A DNA stretch of 64,000 bases from Colwellia_A sp041890515. GTDB taxonomy: Bacteria > Pseudomonadota > Gammaproteobacteria > Enterobacterales > Alteromonadaceae. Positions 26,832 to 37,067 of this stretch are shown here, in pieces. Where the stretch lies: positions 1 to 64,000 of the forward strand of contig JASDWX010000054.1 in NCBI GenBank assembly GCA_041890515.1. Direction: 5' to 3'. The notes under the pieces were generated by a model. That model saw only the letters and a list, made by a program, of their open reading frames with translations. It searched no databases and was not told the DNA's origin. Position 1 is the stretch's first letter. Each line of letters begins with the position of its first letter. The position numbers and the translations under genes are program-made.

Positions 26832-27073
26832 ATCGCTAATTTTATATAGTGTTGATAATGAGAGATTTAAGTGCATGATAATTATTGTTTTAAATAAACA
26901 TAGCGCTACTATTAAATATTTTTAACGATTAAACAAGTGATAACCATCAAATACTGACCATACGACAAAGCAATAAAATTCTTAGTCATTAAGTTGAAAA
27001 TAGAACAGATTTCAGCGATAGTAGATCAATATAAACGGTTATTTAAATACTCACTTATTCAATAAAATAATAG

Positions 27074-27925
27074 ATGCTTATGCTAGAAGTTGATGACAAA
27101 GTACTTGCTGATATACGCCGTGGATTTTCGATTCCTGCGCAGCCAAGCTTATTGCTTAAATTACAAAAAATAATGGCGGAAGATGAGCCTGACTTAAATG
27201 TATTAGCTGACGTTATTTCACAAGATGTCGCCGTTGCTTCAATTATCTTAAAAACCATAAACTCGCCACATTATGGTTTATCCCGTTCCATCTCCGATAT
27301 TCATAAATCAGTGCACTATATCGGTTTAAATGGCATTTATTCATTAGTCACCAATATATTGATTAAAAGTAGTTTTGAGCAAAAAGACTGTAGTATTGCT
27401 TTAGAAGGGTTTTGAGATAACGCTACCCATATTGCTAATACTTGTGTACATATTGGTCAGTCACTAAAGCAATCAGTATCAAGAGATAAGCTATTTTCCC
27501 TTGGTTTGTTTCATGATTGTGGTATTCCCGTCATGGCGATGAAATATTCAGATTATAATGACACTTACGAACTCGCTTATTATGATCAAACTAAAACATT
27601 GCCAATGATTGAAGATGAAACTTTCGGCGTAAGTCATGCCACTATTGGTTATTACGTAGCATCCTCTTGGCGTTTACCAAAAGATATTTGCCAATTAATA
27701 TTATCGCACCATGACCGTGGCTTTCTGAAGTTAAAAGGTTCGTGTGATGAAAACTTCTACTACGCAATATTAAAATTGGCTGAAAACATTGTACATAATC
27801 ATAAGCATTTTCGTGACGCTGCTGATTGGCCCTATATACAAGAAATGGTTTTTACATTACTCGACATTGATGATGATGACTATAAAGATTATTTCGAAGA
27901 TACTGAAACGTTTCATTCCGCTTAA
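27074..27925 (+). pseudogene. HDOD-domain signalling protein interrupted by an in-frame TGA
   Basis: Both halves lie in the same frame and together make one HDOD protein of about 283 codons. The first half ends ...IALEGF followed by TGA (27413-27415); the second continues DNATHIANTCVHIGQ... and GLFHDCGIPVMAMKY, then ILSHHDRG. HDOD domains normally have FW at this point, so the TGA most simply replaces a TGG tryptophan codon by one base. HDOD proteins act in signalling (often chemotaxis or c-di-GMP linked) without phosphohydrolase activity. No other lesion is seen, so it is a very recent nonsense mutation or a sequencing error. The second half has an internal ATG at 27506. Confidence 0.85.
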
Positions 27926-27939
27926 ATTAGACATTAATT

Positions 27940-28207
27940 TTACACAAATAAATGGTTTACAGTGATTAAAAAAGCTCGAGTTCTATCACGAGTATTAAGT
28001 TTTGACAATATATTTGATAAATGATTGATAACAGTTCCTTCAGCAAGAAAAATACTTTTAGCTATTTCCTTATTTGAAAACCACCTGCTAATAACTTTAA
28101 AATTTGACGTTCTTTTTCAGTCAAATCTTCAATGAAAGGTACGTCAGCTAATTCTTTATTAAGTTGTTTCATAACAACCGGCTCGGCAAAAACTTCACTG
28201 TTAATTT
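27940..28207 (-). pseudogene. Remnant of a LuxR/NarL-type response regulator (DNA-binding part)
   Basis: On the minus strand a NarL-type C-terminus can be read: EVFAEPVVMKQLNKEL, then LTEKERQILKLLAGG, and, after a one-base shift at about 28075-28081, NKEIAKSIFLAEGTVINHL and SKLNTRDRTRAF, ending at a TAA at 27940. The receiver domain is missing: upstream the sequence changes abruptly, near 28208, into an efflux-adaptor fragment. The gene is therefore both truncated and frameshifted. Confidence 0.8.
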
Positions 28208-28209
28208 GT

Positions 28210-28906
28210 CTATTGCGGGTAAGCACCCAGCTTAACAATTACTTTTTGTCCAGGATAAACTCGATTGATATAGCTCTCACTCACTTCAATTTCTAACGAA
28301 CGCATATCAACGATAGTGCCGACACCTGTGCGAATAAAACCGCTACCTGATGATCCTGCTGACATCAATTCACCTACTTGGGCATTTTTACTGATCACAA
28401 CACCATCAAATGGTGCACGTATTTTGTGTTGATTTAATTGATACTGCGATAATTCAACACGTTGCTCGGCTGAATAAACCATGGCTTGTTTATTACGTAT
28501 TTGAGTAGCGAGCTGCGCATTTCTAAATTCACTGTCTTCAAGTAATTGCTCACTGATTAGCTGACGATTAGCTAAAGACTTATTGCGCTTAAACGCAATG
28601 TTTGTTGTTTGAAAGGTAGAGTGAATTCGTCAAAAACTGCCTATTAGTTACACGAGTAAATCCTGTAGCAATTCGTCTGGCGACAACATGACCGCTTGCA
28701 TCCAGCATAATGTTATTTGTTTCATCCACTATTTTTGCATCAGCAACTAAAGAATGTGATGGTGGGATATCTGATGGAAGCAACCTATTTAGTTGTGTTT
28801 TACTTGAAAGAATATGAGTTGGATTTTCAGCAAGGGCTTGTTTGACACAATATAAACTGGTGCTGAGCAGAATAAGAATAAAGATTCCACTCCAGTAAAC
28901 GGACAA
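28210..28906 (-). pseudogene. Remnant of a membrane-fusion (HlyD/MacA-type) efflux adaptor
   Basis: Two out-of-frame pieces of one adaptor gene. The first (28906 down to about 28650) has a membrane anchor (WSGIFILILLSTSLYCV) and a beta-domain start ending SGHVVARRIAT. After a shift and probable deletion around 28600-28650, the second piece has the coiled-coil (RNKSLANRQLISEQLLEDSEF) and the lipoyl-type segment HKIRAPFDGVVISKNAQVGE, and stops after VKLGAYPQ. The C-terminal domain is lost where it joins the LuxR remnant. It is not a copy of the intact adaptor at 35937-37067. Confidence 0.8.
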
Positions 28907-28972
28907 ATACGCTGTTTGAGCTACAAAGAGCGAATAGTGCCTTTCAAGCTAAAACAAGAGCACGGGTATCTA

Positions 28973-29350
28973 TTAATGCGAAGTGAATCTAGCCCAAGAC
29001 AACAATAGCGTTCGAAAGTCTTCTAAACCACAACTCGCAGATTCTTGATCGTCAAAATCTATATCGTCAGCACTGAGTGCTTCAGGCAAAGCTTCAAACC
29101 CATTTAAACTTGCGTTAGCGGCAATAGAAACATCTTTTTCTACAATTCTAACGGTGTATTCGCTGCCCACGATTTCTTGCTCTTGAGCGCTTAAATGATC
29201 GGCTTTATCAATCACATTTAAAAGTGCCGTTAATTTTTCAAGATCATTACCCACTTCAACTTCTAGCCAAGGGCCAAAAACTTCATGCTCTAAAGAGAAT
29301 TTTGCCTTGGCATAGCGAGTAGTAGGGTCATTGATGAATTCATATTCCAT
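28973..29350 (-). CDS. yacL: UPF0231 family protein YacL
   Basis: 125 residues, normal for the family. It begins MEYEFINDPTTRYAKAKFSLEHEVFGPWLEVEV and ends with SCGLEDFRTLLLSWARF, close to the E. coli YacL pattern (MDYEF..., ...LCGVEDF). It is acidic and without a signal peptide, so probably cytosolic; function unknown. In enterobacteria yacL lies next to acnB. Here acnB is about 12.6 kb away, with an efflux operon and a lipoprotein operon in between. Confidence 0.85.
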   Translation of the reverse strand: MEYEFINDPTTRYAKAKFSLEHEVFGPWLEVEVGNDLEKLTALLNVIDKADHLSAQEQEIVGSEYTVRIVEKDVSIAANASLNGFEALPEALSADDIDFDDQESASCGLEDFRTLLLSWARFTSH

Positions 29351-29472
29351 AGGAGTACTCGGAAAGTGTTCGATACCTTCATTATAGAAGATTTATGCAA
29401 GAAGGGGGAGTTAACATTTTAGATTCCTCCCCTTTCATAAAATTATTGGCCATAACGCTCTTGGCCAGAAAA

Positions 29473-32400
29473 CTATACCGGTATTTTTTTATCGGCAAAA
29501 GCTTTTGCTTGAGAAAAACGTTTACTTGAACGCTCCCCCAGTTTAACAAGCATCAAATAACAAAACGGTACTAAAAATAGGCTGGTAAATGTTGAGAATA
29601 ATAAACCACCTATAATTGCTACTGCCATTGGGTAAGCGGCATTATCACTTGATGCGAGCGCAAGAGGCACCATACCAATAATCGTTGTTGCCACTGTCAT
29701 AAATATCGGTCTAATGCGGCTCACACAAGCTTCAATGATTGGTGTAATGATATTATCAGTCTCTACTTTCAATTTGTTAATTTGATCAATGAGTACAATA
29801 CCGTTATTCACCACTATTCCCATTAAAATCAACATACCGATCATACCTGTTTCCCCCAAACCCATACCTAAAATGGCAAAGGTCCAATACACGCCGATAA
29901 ACGCTAAAGCGATAGAAGACAATATGGCAATTGGCATTAAAAGAGATTCAAAAAGAGCCGCCATTACAATAAATATAAGGGCTAAAGCAAGTAACATATT
30001 AATCATCATATCTTTCGCAGCTTTTTCGTCTTCAGCAAACTGTCGTCCTAAGTTCCAATCATAACCAGAAGGAAAAACGATGTTGTCCATCACGTTTTTA
30101 ACTTTTTCTGATGCTTCCACTCGGCTTAAGTCTGCTAAATTAATAGCAATTCCTAAGGTCGTTCTTCGTTGCAATCGTGTAATTTGGTGCATGGTCGGTT
30201 GCGTATCAAAAACAACTAATTGCTGCAAAGTGATGATCCTTCCATTGCTCTCATAAATAGGTAATTGTTTTATACGCTCCAAAGGAACTGCTTGCTCAGA
30301 GTGATATACTAAGCGAATATCAACTTCACCTAAATCAGCATCACGAAATGATCGAAGGTTAGTGCCACGAAGTGCTGTAGAAATACGGCTAGCGATATCT
30401 TGAGTATTTAAACCTAAGCGTGAGACTTTTTCTCGATCTATTCGAAGCACTAACTCCATATTTTTGTCTTCACTTTCAATGCCTACTTCCGCAATACCTT
30501 CAACATTACTTAGCTGACTAATTACCGATTCACTGATTTCCATTAAACGCTTTGTAGAGCTCCCGTTTAGGGTTATTTTCACCAGTTTGTCTTTTTCTTC
30601 TGACCAGTCAAATGATGGCCGAGCAATAGCGCTATCAGGAAAGCCGGCTCTTATTTCTGCTTTTAAATCGTGAAGCGTTTTTGAATAACCGTCATTAAGT
30701 TTAACGCGAGACATCGCAAAGCTTGACCAAATTCGACTATTTACTTGTTTAAATTCAAAAGCTTCTTGATTATCGTATAAGTACTGCTCCATCTTATCGA
30801 CTAATTTACTGACATCAGCTAATTTTTGTTGCCCTTGAATATGATAAACAATATTAATCTCTTTCACTGTTTTGCCTTTCTCGCCGTTAACATTTACCAT
30901 TTGCTTAGTAAATACGCCGCTAATGCAAAGTAATACAATGAATAGACCGGTTATTTTAGGGTGTGTCAGTATTCTCGTTAAATTGGGACGATACCATCGG
31001 TCTAACTTTCCTTGTGTGACAACTGAAGATAACGCGCTCTTGTCTACACGGCTTAATAATAGTGGGATAGCTGTTTTTGAAATAATTAATGAGGCGAATA
31101 GAGGTAGGCAAATCGCAACCGCTATTTGCTCAACTAATATCGTAATAAAGTTTTTTTCTCCCATCAGTAATGGCATAAAAACAATCGTGGTTGTTAGTGT
31201 GCCACTGATAATCGCAATACTGACATTATCAACACCCTTAAGAATTTTCTCTACTGATGTTAATGACTTATCTTGTTGCTGAAGAATACTTTCACAAATA
31301 ACAACTGAGTTATCAATCAATAAACCAACAGCGATAAAGAGCCCCGCAAGTGTTAGCATATTGAGGGTGTAGCCCATAAAGTACATACCCGCTAAAGCAA
31401 AGCTTAACGAAATAGGCACTGAAGCAACAACAACAAAGGTGATATGGCTATTGCGTAAGAATATGAATAAAACGATAAAGGATAAGACAATGCCTAAAGC
31501 ACCTGCTTTTAATAAATCACCTAACGATTCTTGAATCTCTTCTCCACTGTTATCTTTAATACCGATAGTAATATCTTTGAAATCATCATTCTTACGAAGT
31601 TTGTCGATCAAAAGCACGATATTGTTCGTCACATCAACAACGTTAGAATCTGACTCTTTAAATATTTCTAAGCCAACTGATTTTTTACGATCAGTCCTTA
31701 TTTCACTACTTTTGGGTGGAGCCGTTAAGCTTACTGTAGCCACTTCACTTAATCGAACACCCGCTTTAACTTGAAAGTTTTTGATATCAGCTAAACTTTG
31801 AAATTCACCGTCTGGTGAAACTCTAAACTTTCGTCCTCCATTCAGTATTGAACCCGATTTAACTAAAAAGTTACTGTCACGTAAATCTTGTAATAATTTA
31901 GCTTGATCGACTCGATTCATTGCTAATTTAATACTGTCTAGATGAATTTCGATATGAGGCTGAATAACACCGCGCATTTCAACGTTGCCAACCCCCTGAA
32001 TTCGCTCGATTGGATTTTTTAGCTTTTTCTCTAAAAAATCGTAAGCTTGGCCAAGGTTTTTATCACCTGATAACACTAAGCTCAATACAGGTAAGTCTTC
32101 GGTGGAAAACTTTTGCACCATGACTCTCTGGACATCATCAGGTAAAAGATGGCGTACCATGTCAACTTTTTCACGTACCTCCATAATCTTACTATTAAGA
32201 TCAACACCCAGATCCATTATGACCTGAATTGATGCACTGTCCGCTCGACTGGTAGATCGCATTTCAGTGATCCCACCCAAGGTGGAAACAGCTTCCTCTA
32301 AGGGACGGGTAATTAAACGTTCGACTTCTTCGGGTGTTGCACCATTGTATGGCACATTAATAAAAGCAACGGGAATATTCAGTGACGGCCAGCTTTCTTG

Positions 32401-32562
32401 GGGCAATAACTTACTCGCTACAAGGCCCGTAACAAAAAGCGACAACATCAACATTGCCGTAGTAACGGGTCGTTTTATCGCTAAAGCGGTTAACCAAACT
32501 GTAGCGGGTAAATGAAAAATGCTTTGCTTCATCCCTTTCTTTTTAGGTGTTGGGGTAGTCAT
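29473..32562 (-). CDS. RND-family efflux transporter permease (second pump)
   Basis: 1029 residues, full length for an RND pump with twelve membrane segments and two large periplasmic loops. It starts with the usual first helix (about 25-50, IKRPVTTAMLMLSLFVTGLV) and the GATPEEVERLITRPLEEAVSTL motif of the porter domain. The proton-relay helix carries GLLIDNSVVICESI (about 410-423). It is separated from the upstream pump gene by one base and is probably co-transcribed with it and the adaptor. Two different RND pumps sharing one adaptor recalls MdtBC-type systems; substrates unknown. Confidence 0.9.
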   Translation of the reverse strand: MTTPTPKKKGMKQSIFHLPATVWLTALAIKRPVTTAMLMLSLFVTGLVASKLLPQESWPSLNIPVAFINVPYNGATPEEVERLITRPLEEAVSTLGGITEMRSTSRADSASIQVIMDLGVDLNSKIMEVREKVDMVRHLLPDDVQRVMVQKFSTEDLPVLSLVLSGDKNLGQAYDFLEKKLKNPIERIQGVGNVEMRGVIQPHIEIHLDSIKLAMNRVDQAKLLQDLRDSNFLVKSGSILNGGRKFRVSPDGEFQSLADIKNFQVKAGVRLSEVATVSLTAPPKSSEIRTDRKKSVGLEIFKESDSNVVDVTNNIVLLIDKLRKNDDFKDITIGIKDNSGEEIQESLGDLLKAGALGIVLSFIVLFIFLRNSHITFVVVASVPISLSFALAGMYFMGYTLNMLTLAGLFIAVGLLIDNSVVICESILQQQDKSLTSVEKILKGVDNVSIAIISGTLTTTIVFMPLLMGEKNFITILVEQIAVAICLPLFASLIISKTAIPLLLSRVDKSALSSVVTQGKLDRWYRPNLTRILTHPKITGLFIVLLCISGVFTKQMVNVNGEKGKTVKEINIVYHIQGQQKLADVSKLVDKMEQYLYDNQEAFEFKQVNSRIWSSFAMSRVKLNDGYSKTLHDLKAEIRAGFPDSAIARPSFDWSEEKDKLVKITLNGSSTKRLMEISESVISQLSNVEGIAEVGIESEDKNMELVLRIDREKVSRLGLNTQDIASRISTALRGTNLRSFRDADLGEVDIRLVYHSEQAVPLERIKQLPIYESNGRIITLQQLVVFDTQPTMHQITRLQRRTTLGIAINLADLSRVEASEKVKNVMDNIVFPSGYDWNLGRQFAEDEKAAKDMMINMLLALALIFIVMAALFESLLMPIAILSSIALAFIGVYWTFAILGMGLGETGMIGMLILMGIVVNNGIVLIDQINKLKVETDNIITPIIEACVSRIRPIFMTVATTIIGMVPLALASSDNAAYPMAVAIIGGLLFSTFTSLFLVPFCYLMLVKLGERSSKRFSQAKAFADKKIPV

Positions 32563-32563
32563 C

Positions 32564-35500
32564 TTATGCCTCAGCTATATTTTTGATGAGTTCACTGTCT
32601 TTTCGTGAGTTATTAGAAGCATCACTTTCTAAATCATCATTCTCAACGAGGTATGTTTTTCTGTCGAACAAGCTGTATAAGACTGGAATTAACAACAAGG
32701 TCAACATCGTTGCAACAAGCAAACCACTCATGACTGTAATAGCGAGTGGTGCTCTTAATTCTGCACCTTCACCACTGCTAAAAGCTAGCGGTGCTAAACC
32801 TAAAATGGTCGTTAATGACGTCATAATGATAGGACGAAAACGTGAGCGACTGGCTTCCATAATCGCAACGAGCTTATCAACACCTTTATGTCGTAATTGA
32901 TTAATTCTATCAACTAGCACTATCGCATTATTCACCACTATTCCGGTTAACATGATGACGCCAATCAGCACAATCACGCTGATATTAGTACCCGTAACAT
33001 ACAAACCTAAAACAGATCCTAAGACAGCAAGTGGGATAGAAAAAAGAATAATAAAGGGATTTAATAAAGACTCGAATTGTGAGGCCATGACTAAATAAAC
33101 TAAAAATACGGCTAAAGCTAATGCCATCATTAATGAAGAAAAAGAGCTTTCCATTTCTTCATTTTGTCCTGCCACTTTTGCTTTAATATTAAAAGGTAAA
33201 TAGAGTGCTTTCACTAAATCTTCTGCTTTAGCTGCCGCTTCAGATAAATCACCATAAGCTAAAGAAGCTGAAATAATAGCAACACGACTTTGGTCAATAC
33301 GGTTAATTTCATTAGGACCAATACTTTCTGTAATGCTGGCAACTGAAGACAAAGGTAATGACCTTGCTTGTTGTGAATTAACGGTTAATTGACGAATCGC
33401 ATCTGCTGAATTTCTCGCGCTTTCATCGGCCCTTACAAGAATATCAACTTGTCTGTCTTGTAAGTTATATTTACTCGCTACCGAACCCGCAATTTTAGTG
33501 ACTAACTGATCGGCAATGTCTGACGCTTTTAGCGCTAAACTTGCCAAGCGCTCGTTATCAAAACTAATTTTTAATTCAGGCTGCCCTGCGCGCAAACTAT
33601 TATTTAAATCAATAAACTGTTTATCTATCGACATTTTTTGCATTAACTGGTCACTGTATTTTTTCAGAGCTACAAGATCGTATCCTGACAAGATAATTTG
33701 CAAAGGGCGTTCTGTTGTAAACATTTCTGTTTGCGTAATTTCAGCATTTACATCAGCCATCAGCGCAACTTTCGCACGTACAACCGACTTTACCGCTTCT
33801 ATATCATTACTACTTTTAAGCGCAACTAAAAGCTGTCCCCAGTTTTCGCCACCTTTACTGGCAGAGCTCATCATCAAACTGCCACTGCCTGCTAATGAAT
33901 AACTATGATTTACACGTTCATCTTTAGCAATAATATCAGCGAGATCTTTTAGACGTTTGTCTGTGACATAAATAGGTGTTCCTTGCGGCAACGTTAACTC
34001 AATAGTAAATTCAGACTTTGCTACTTCAGGGACGAGTTCAACAGGGATCTTAGGGAATAAACTCATAACGGCAAGTGCAAAAGCGATACTAAGTCCTACT
34101 AAAACAGCTCTATTATCTAAAGATAATTTTAATAATCGACTGTAAGCTGATGCTATTTTTTCAAAATAAAAGCTGAATACTTTATGCGCAGGTTTAAAAA
34201 TAAAGCTGACGACTTTTGTCAGTAAATTGGTTATCAATAACAATACTTTTGTTAGTATCAAAGGGAAGTAATTAAAGACTAATGAGAATGGGAATGCCGA
34301 AATTTGAATGATAATTTTAACGATTTTCTTTCTTGGTGTTAACGGTACTTTAGACGTTTCATTTTCTAATGTTTCATCGCTACTCTCGTTTTCAGGCGAT
34401 AATTTATCTTTGCTAAATTGACGTGATGCTAACATTGGAATTAATGTTAAGGCCACAACTAAAGAAGCAAGCAAGGCAAAAGTAACCGTCATCGCTTGGT
34501 CACTGAATAATTGTCCTGCAAAACCCGTAACAAAAGCTAAAGGAAAAAACACAGCTAAAGTAGTCAGTGTAGAAGCAATAACAGCACCGGATACTTCATC
34601 AGTACCTTTAATCGCAGCTTCAATAATACTGGCCCCTTTTTCGCGATAACGAGCAATATTTTCGAGCACTACAATGGCGTTATCAACCAATAAACCAACC
34701 GCTAATGCAATGCCGCCTAAAGACATTATATTAAGACTGATATTATTTGCGAACATTAAATTAAATGTAGCAATAATTGAAATAGGTATCGCTAATGAAA
34801 TAATGATGGTGTTGAAAAAGTTGCCCAGGAATAAATACAAAATGAGCATGGCGAGAAGTCCACCTATAATAGCGGCACTTTTAACCTCGTCTACGGCATT
34901 GACTATAAATTCTGATTGATCATAAATTATCGTAAAAGTAAGTTCTTCTGGCAAGGTTTCTTCAAGCTCTGCTAATTTGTCATTAACGGCTTTTGCAACG
35001 GTAACTGTATTGGCGTCACCTTCTTTATAGATCGCAAGTTCAATCGCTTCATTATTGTTGATACGCGTAATATCTGTACGCTCTTTTTCACCATCAATAA
35101 CTTGTGCAATATCTTTTAAATAAATGGTTTTTCCATCAGCTTGCTTAATAATCATATTGCCAAGTTGTTCGAGTGAAACAAATTGATTAACGGTTCGTAC
35201 TAAATACTCTTGCTGACCATCATAAACACGACCCGCCGACATGTTGATATTTTCACTTTGAATACGTGAAACAATACTTTGTGCCGTTATGCCTCGGCGT
35301 GCTGCTTTTTCTTGATCAAAAATAACTTGTATTTCTTGCTGTAAACCACCGCCTAGCTGAACAGCAGCAACACCTGAAAGAGTTTCAAGCTGTCGTTTAA
35401 TTTCTTGCTCTGCAAAAGTACGTATCTTTTTTAATGCACGTGGATGGGTATTTTCAGTTGATAAACCCAAACGAATAATAGGGTCAAGTGCGGGATTAAA

Positions 35501-35884
35501 ACGCAAAATAATGGGCTTATTAACGTCTTTAGGTAACGCAATAATGTCGAGTTTTTCTCGCACATTTTGCGTAGCAAAATTCATTGCTACTCCCCACTCA
35601 AACTCAATAACCACGTCAGATTTTCCGGCTTTTGAGATAGAGTGTACTTTGCGAATACCTTTAACAACGCCGACTGATGCTTCAATCGGCTTGCTGATCA
35701 ATTGTTCAATTTCTGCGGGAGCCGCACCAGGATTTTCTGTTCTCACGGTTAACGTGGGGTACGAAAGGTCTGGCAATAAAGAAACTGCAAGACGTGAAAA
35801 ACCTACCAGTCCAAATAACATAACAGCGAGCGTAAACATCGCGACCGTGACCGGTCGTTTAACCACCGTACTAACAATACTCAT
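32564..35884 (-). CDS. RND-family efflux transporter permease (first pump)
   Basis: 1106 residues, longer than the usual 1020-1050. All RND features are present: IVSTVVKRPVTVAMFTLAV start, GAAPAEIEQLISKPIEASVG, and the proton-relay helix GLLVDNAIVVLENI (about 400-413). The extra length lies between membrane helices 6 and 7 (about residues 488-580), where an acidic stretch (ENESSDETLENE) is followed by a long hydrophobic and amphipathic region before the second half begins at SLDNRAVL. Middle gene of the adaptor-pump-pump operon. Confidence 0.9.
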   Translation of the reverse strand: MSIVSTVVKRPVTVAMFTLAVMLFGLVGFSRLAVSLLPDLSYPTLTVRTENPGAAPAEIEQLISKPIEASVGVVKGIRKVHSISKAGKSDVVIEFEWGVAMNFATQNVREKLDIIALPKDVNKPIILRFNPALDPIIRLGLSTENTHPRALKKIRTFAEQEIKRQLETLSGVAAVQLGGGLQQEIQVIFDQEKAARRGITAQSIVSRIQSENINMSAGRVYDGQQEYLVRTVNQFVSLEQLGNMIIKQADGKTIYLKDIAQVIDGEKERTDITRINNNEAIELAIYKEGDANTVTVAKAVNDKLAELEETLPEELTFTIIYDQSEFIVNAVDEVKSAAIIGGLLAMLILYLFLGNFFNTIIISLAIPISIIATFNLMFANNISLNIMSLGGIALAVGLLVDNAIVVLENIARYREKGASIIEAAIKGTDEVSGAVIASTLTTLAVFFPLAFVTGFAGQLFSDQAMTVTFALLASLVVALTLIPMLASRQFSKDKLSPENESSDETLENETSKVPLTPRKKIVKIIIQISAFPFSLVFNYFPLILTKVLLLITNLLTKVVSFIFKPAHKVFSFYFEKIASAYSRLLKLSLDNRAVLVGLSIAFALAVMSLFPKIPVELVPEVAKSEFTIELTLPQGTPIYVTDKRLKDLADIIAKDERVNHSYSLAGSGSLMMSSASKGGENWGQLLVALKSSNDIEAVKSVVRAKVALMADVNAEITQTEMFTTERPLQIILSGYDLVALKKYSDQLMQKMSIDKQFIDLNNSLRAGQPELKISFDNERLASLALKASDIADQLVTKIAGSVASKYNLQDRQVDILVRADESARNSADAIRQLTVNSQQARSLPLSSVASITESIGPNEINRIDQSRVAIISASLAYGDLSEAAAKAEDLVKALYLPFNIKAKVAGQNEEMESSFSSLMMALALAVFLVYLVMASQFESLLNPFIILFSIPLAVLGSVLGLYVTGTNISVIVLIGVIMLTGIVVNNAIVLVDRINQLRHKGVDKLVAIMEASRSRFRPIIMTSLTTILGLAPLAFSSGEGAELRAPLAITVMSGLLVATMLTLLLIPVLYSLFDRKTYLVENDDLESDASNNSRKDSELIKNIAEA

Positions 35885-35936
35885 AAATAATAATTCCTTT
35901 AAATATAACGATTAGGTAAAATAACCTCAACACGTA

Positions 35937-37067
35937 TTAGTGTTGTGTCACTTGGTTATCAACCGTTACCTTGGCGGTATTATTATCAGTATTCAGTTCA
36001 GCGTTTTGCTCTTCAATAACTTCTTCACCTATTATTTTCACAGGGCTATCAACTTTTAAACCTTGTTGGCCCACAATAACTATTGGTTCTTCTGCATTTA
36101 ATGGCGTTAATATTTCAACAAAACCATCTTGTTCAAAACCCGTAACAACCGTCACTTTCTTTGCTTTATGATCTTGAATAACGAATAAACTTGTCTCTGT
36201 ATCTGTAACAAGTAAAGCTTTTTGTGGCACTATTTGCGCATTGTCATGAACATCAAGTGTTAATGATACTTTTGCGAACATACCTGGCTTAAAAGCATGA
36301 TCATCGTTGTTAACTTTCAACGTTACTTTGAATGTACCTGACTCTGTATCAATGATCGGAGAAATCAAAGCAACAGTTGCAGGAATAGATTTTTCATTGG
36401 CTGGGAAATTTAGAAAGGCTTGCTGGTTAATATGAACATTGTTCATTTCAGCTTCCGGTAAATATACAACACCTTGTAAAGTGTCTAACGCTACAATAGT
36501 AAACATTTCGCTGCCTGCATTAGCAGTCATGTTACCTTCTTTAGCCATTCTTGATGCTATAACACCCGATATTGGCGCTCTAACTTTAGCGTCACGCACT
36601 TTAATTTTGGCAACTTTTTGTTGATTTTTTCTGGTTTTAACTAAAAATTCAAGTTTCTCCAAATCTTTGGCGGGTATTAATTGTTTACCATCAATAGGTC
36701 TACTGCGATTATATTCTGCAACGGCAGAATCAACGTCTATAGTCGTGCGTTCGAGTTCTAACAAATAATTTTCAGAATCAATTTCAGCTAATACCTGTCC
36801 TTTGGTTACAGACATTCCTTCTTCAACATGTATCTTATCAATCATTCCATCAACTTTATTGGTGACCTTACTTTCAGATTTAGCCTCAAGAACAGCGGTT
36901 GTTCTGTAGGTATTAGTGATGGTTCTATTTTCAATAAATGTTGTTTCTACGGGCACCTCATAGACTATCTTTTCTTTTTCTTCAACTTTTCCTTCATTAC
37001 AAGCAGTTAACACCGTAATAAAGAAAAATGGCAATAATAATGAAGTTGTTAGTGCATTAAGGCGCAT
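35937..37067 (-). CDS. RND efflux periplasmic adaptor (membrane fusion lipoprotein)
   Basis: 376 residues. A lipoprotein signal is present (TSLLLPFFFITVLTAC, lipobox LTAC, Cys about 22). The lipoyl-like parts VDGMIDKIHVEEGMSVTKGQ and DAKVRAPISGVIASRMAKEG flank a short coiled coil, followed by beta-barrel and membrane-proximal domains. It is the first gene of the operon, 52 bases before the first pump. No outer-membrane channel gene is present, so a TolC-type partner must be encoded elsewhere. Confidence 0.9.
   Translation of the reverse strand: MRLNALTTSLLLPFFFITVLTACNEGKVEEKEKIVYEVPVETTFIENRTITNTYRTTAVLEAKSESKVTNKVDGMIDKIHVEEGMSVTKGQVLAEIDSENYLLELERTTIDVDSAVAEYNRSRPIDGKQLIPAKDLEKLEFLVKTRKNQQKVAKIKVRDAKVRAPISGVIASRMAKEGNMTANAGSEMFTIVALDTLQGVVYLPEAEMNNVHINQQAFLNFPANEKSIPATVALISPIIDTESGTFKVTLKVNNDDHAFKPGMFAKVSLTLDVHDNAQIVPQKALLVTDTETSLFVIQDHKAKKVTVVTGFEQDGFVEILTPLNAEEPIVIVGQQGLKVDSPVKIIGEEVIEEQNAELNTDNNTAKVTVDNQVTQH

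Noticed and set aside
28903..28986. Plus-strand stretch encoding ...ELQRANSAFQAKTRARVSINAK before a stop, resembling a TolC-type C-terminus
   Set aside because: Too short, overlaps the starts of the adaptor remnant and the end of yacL on the other strand, and has no upstream continuation.
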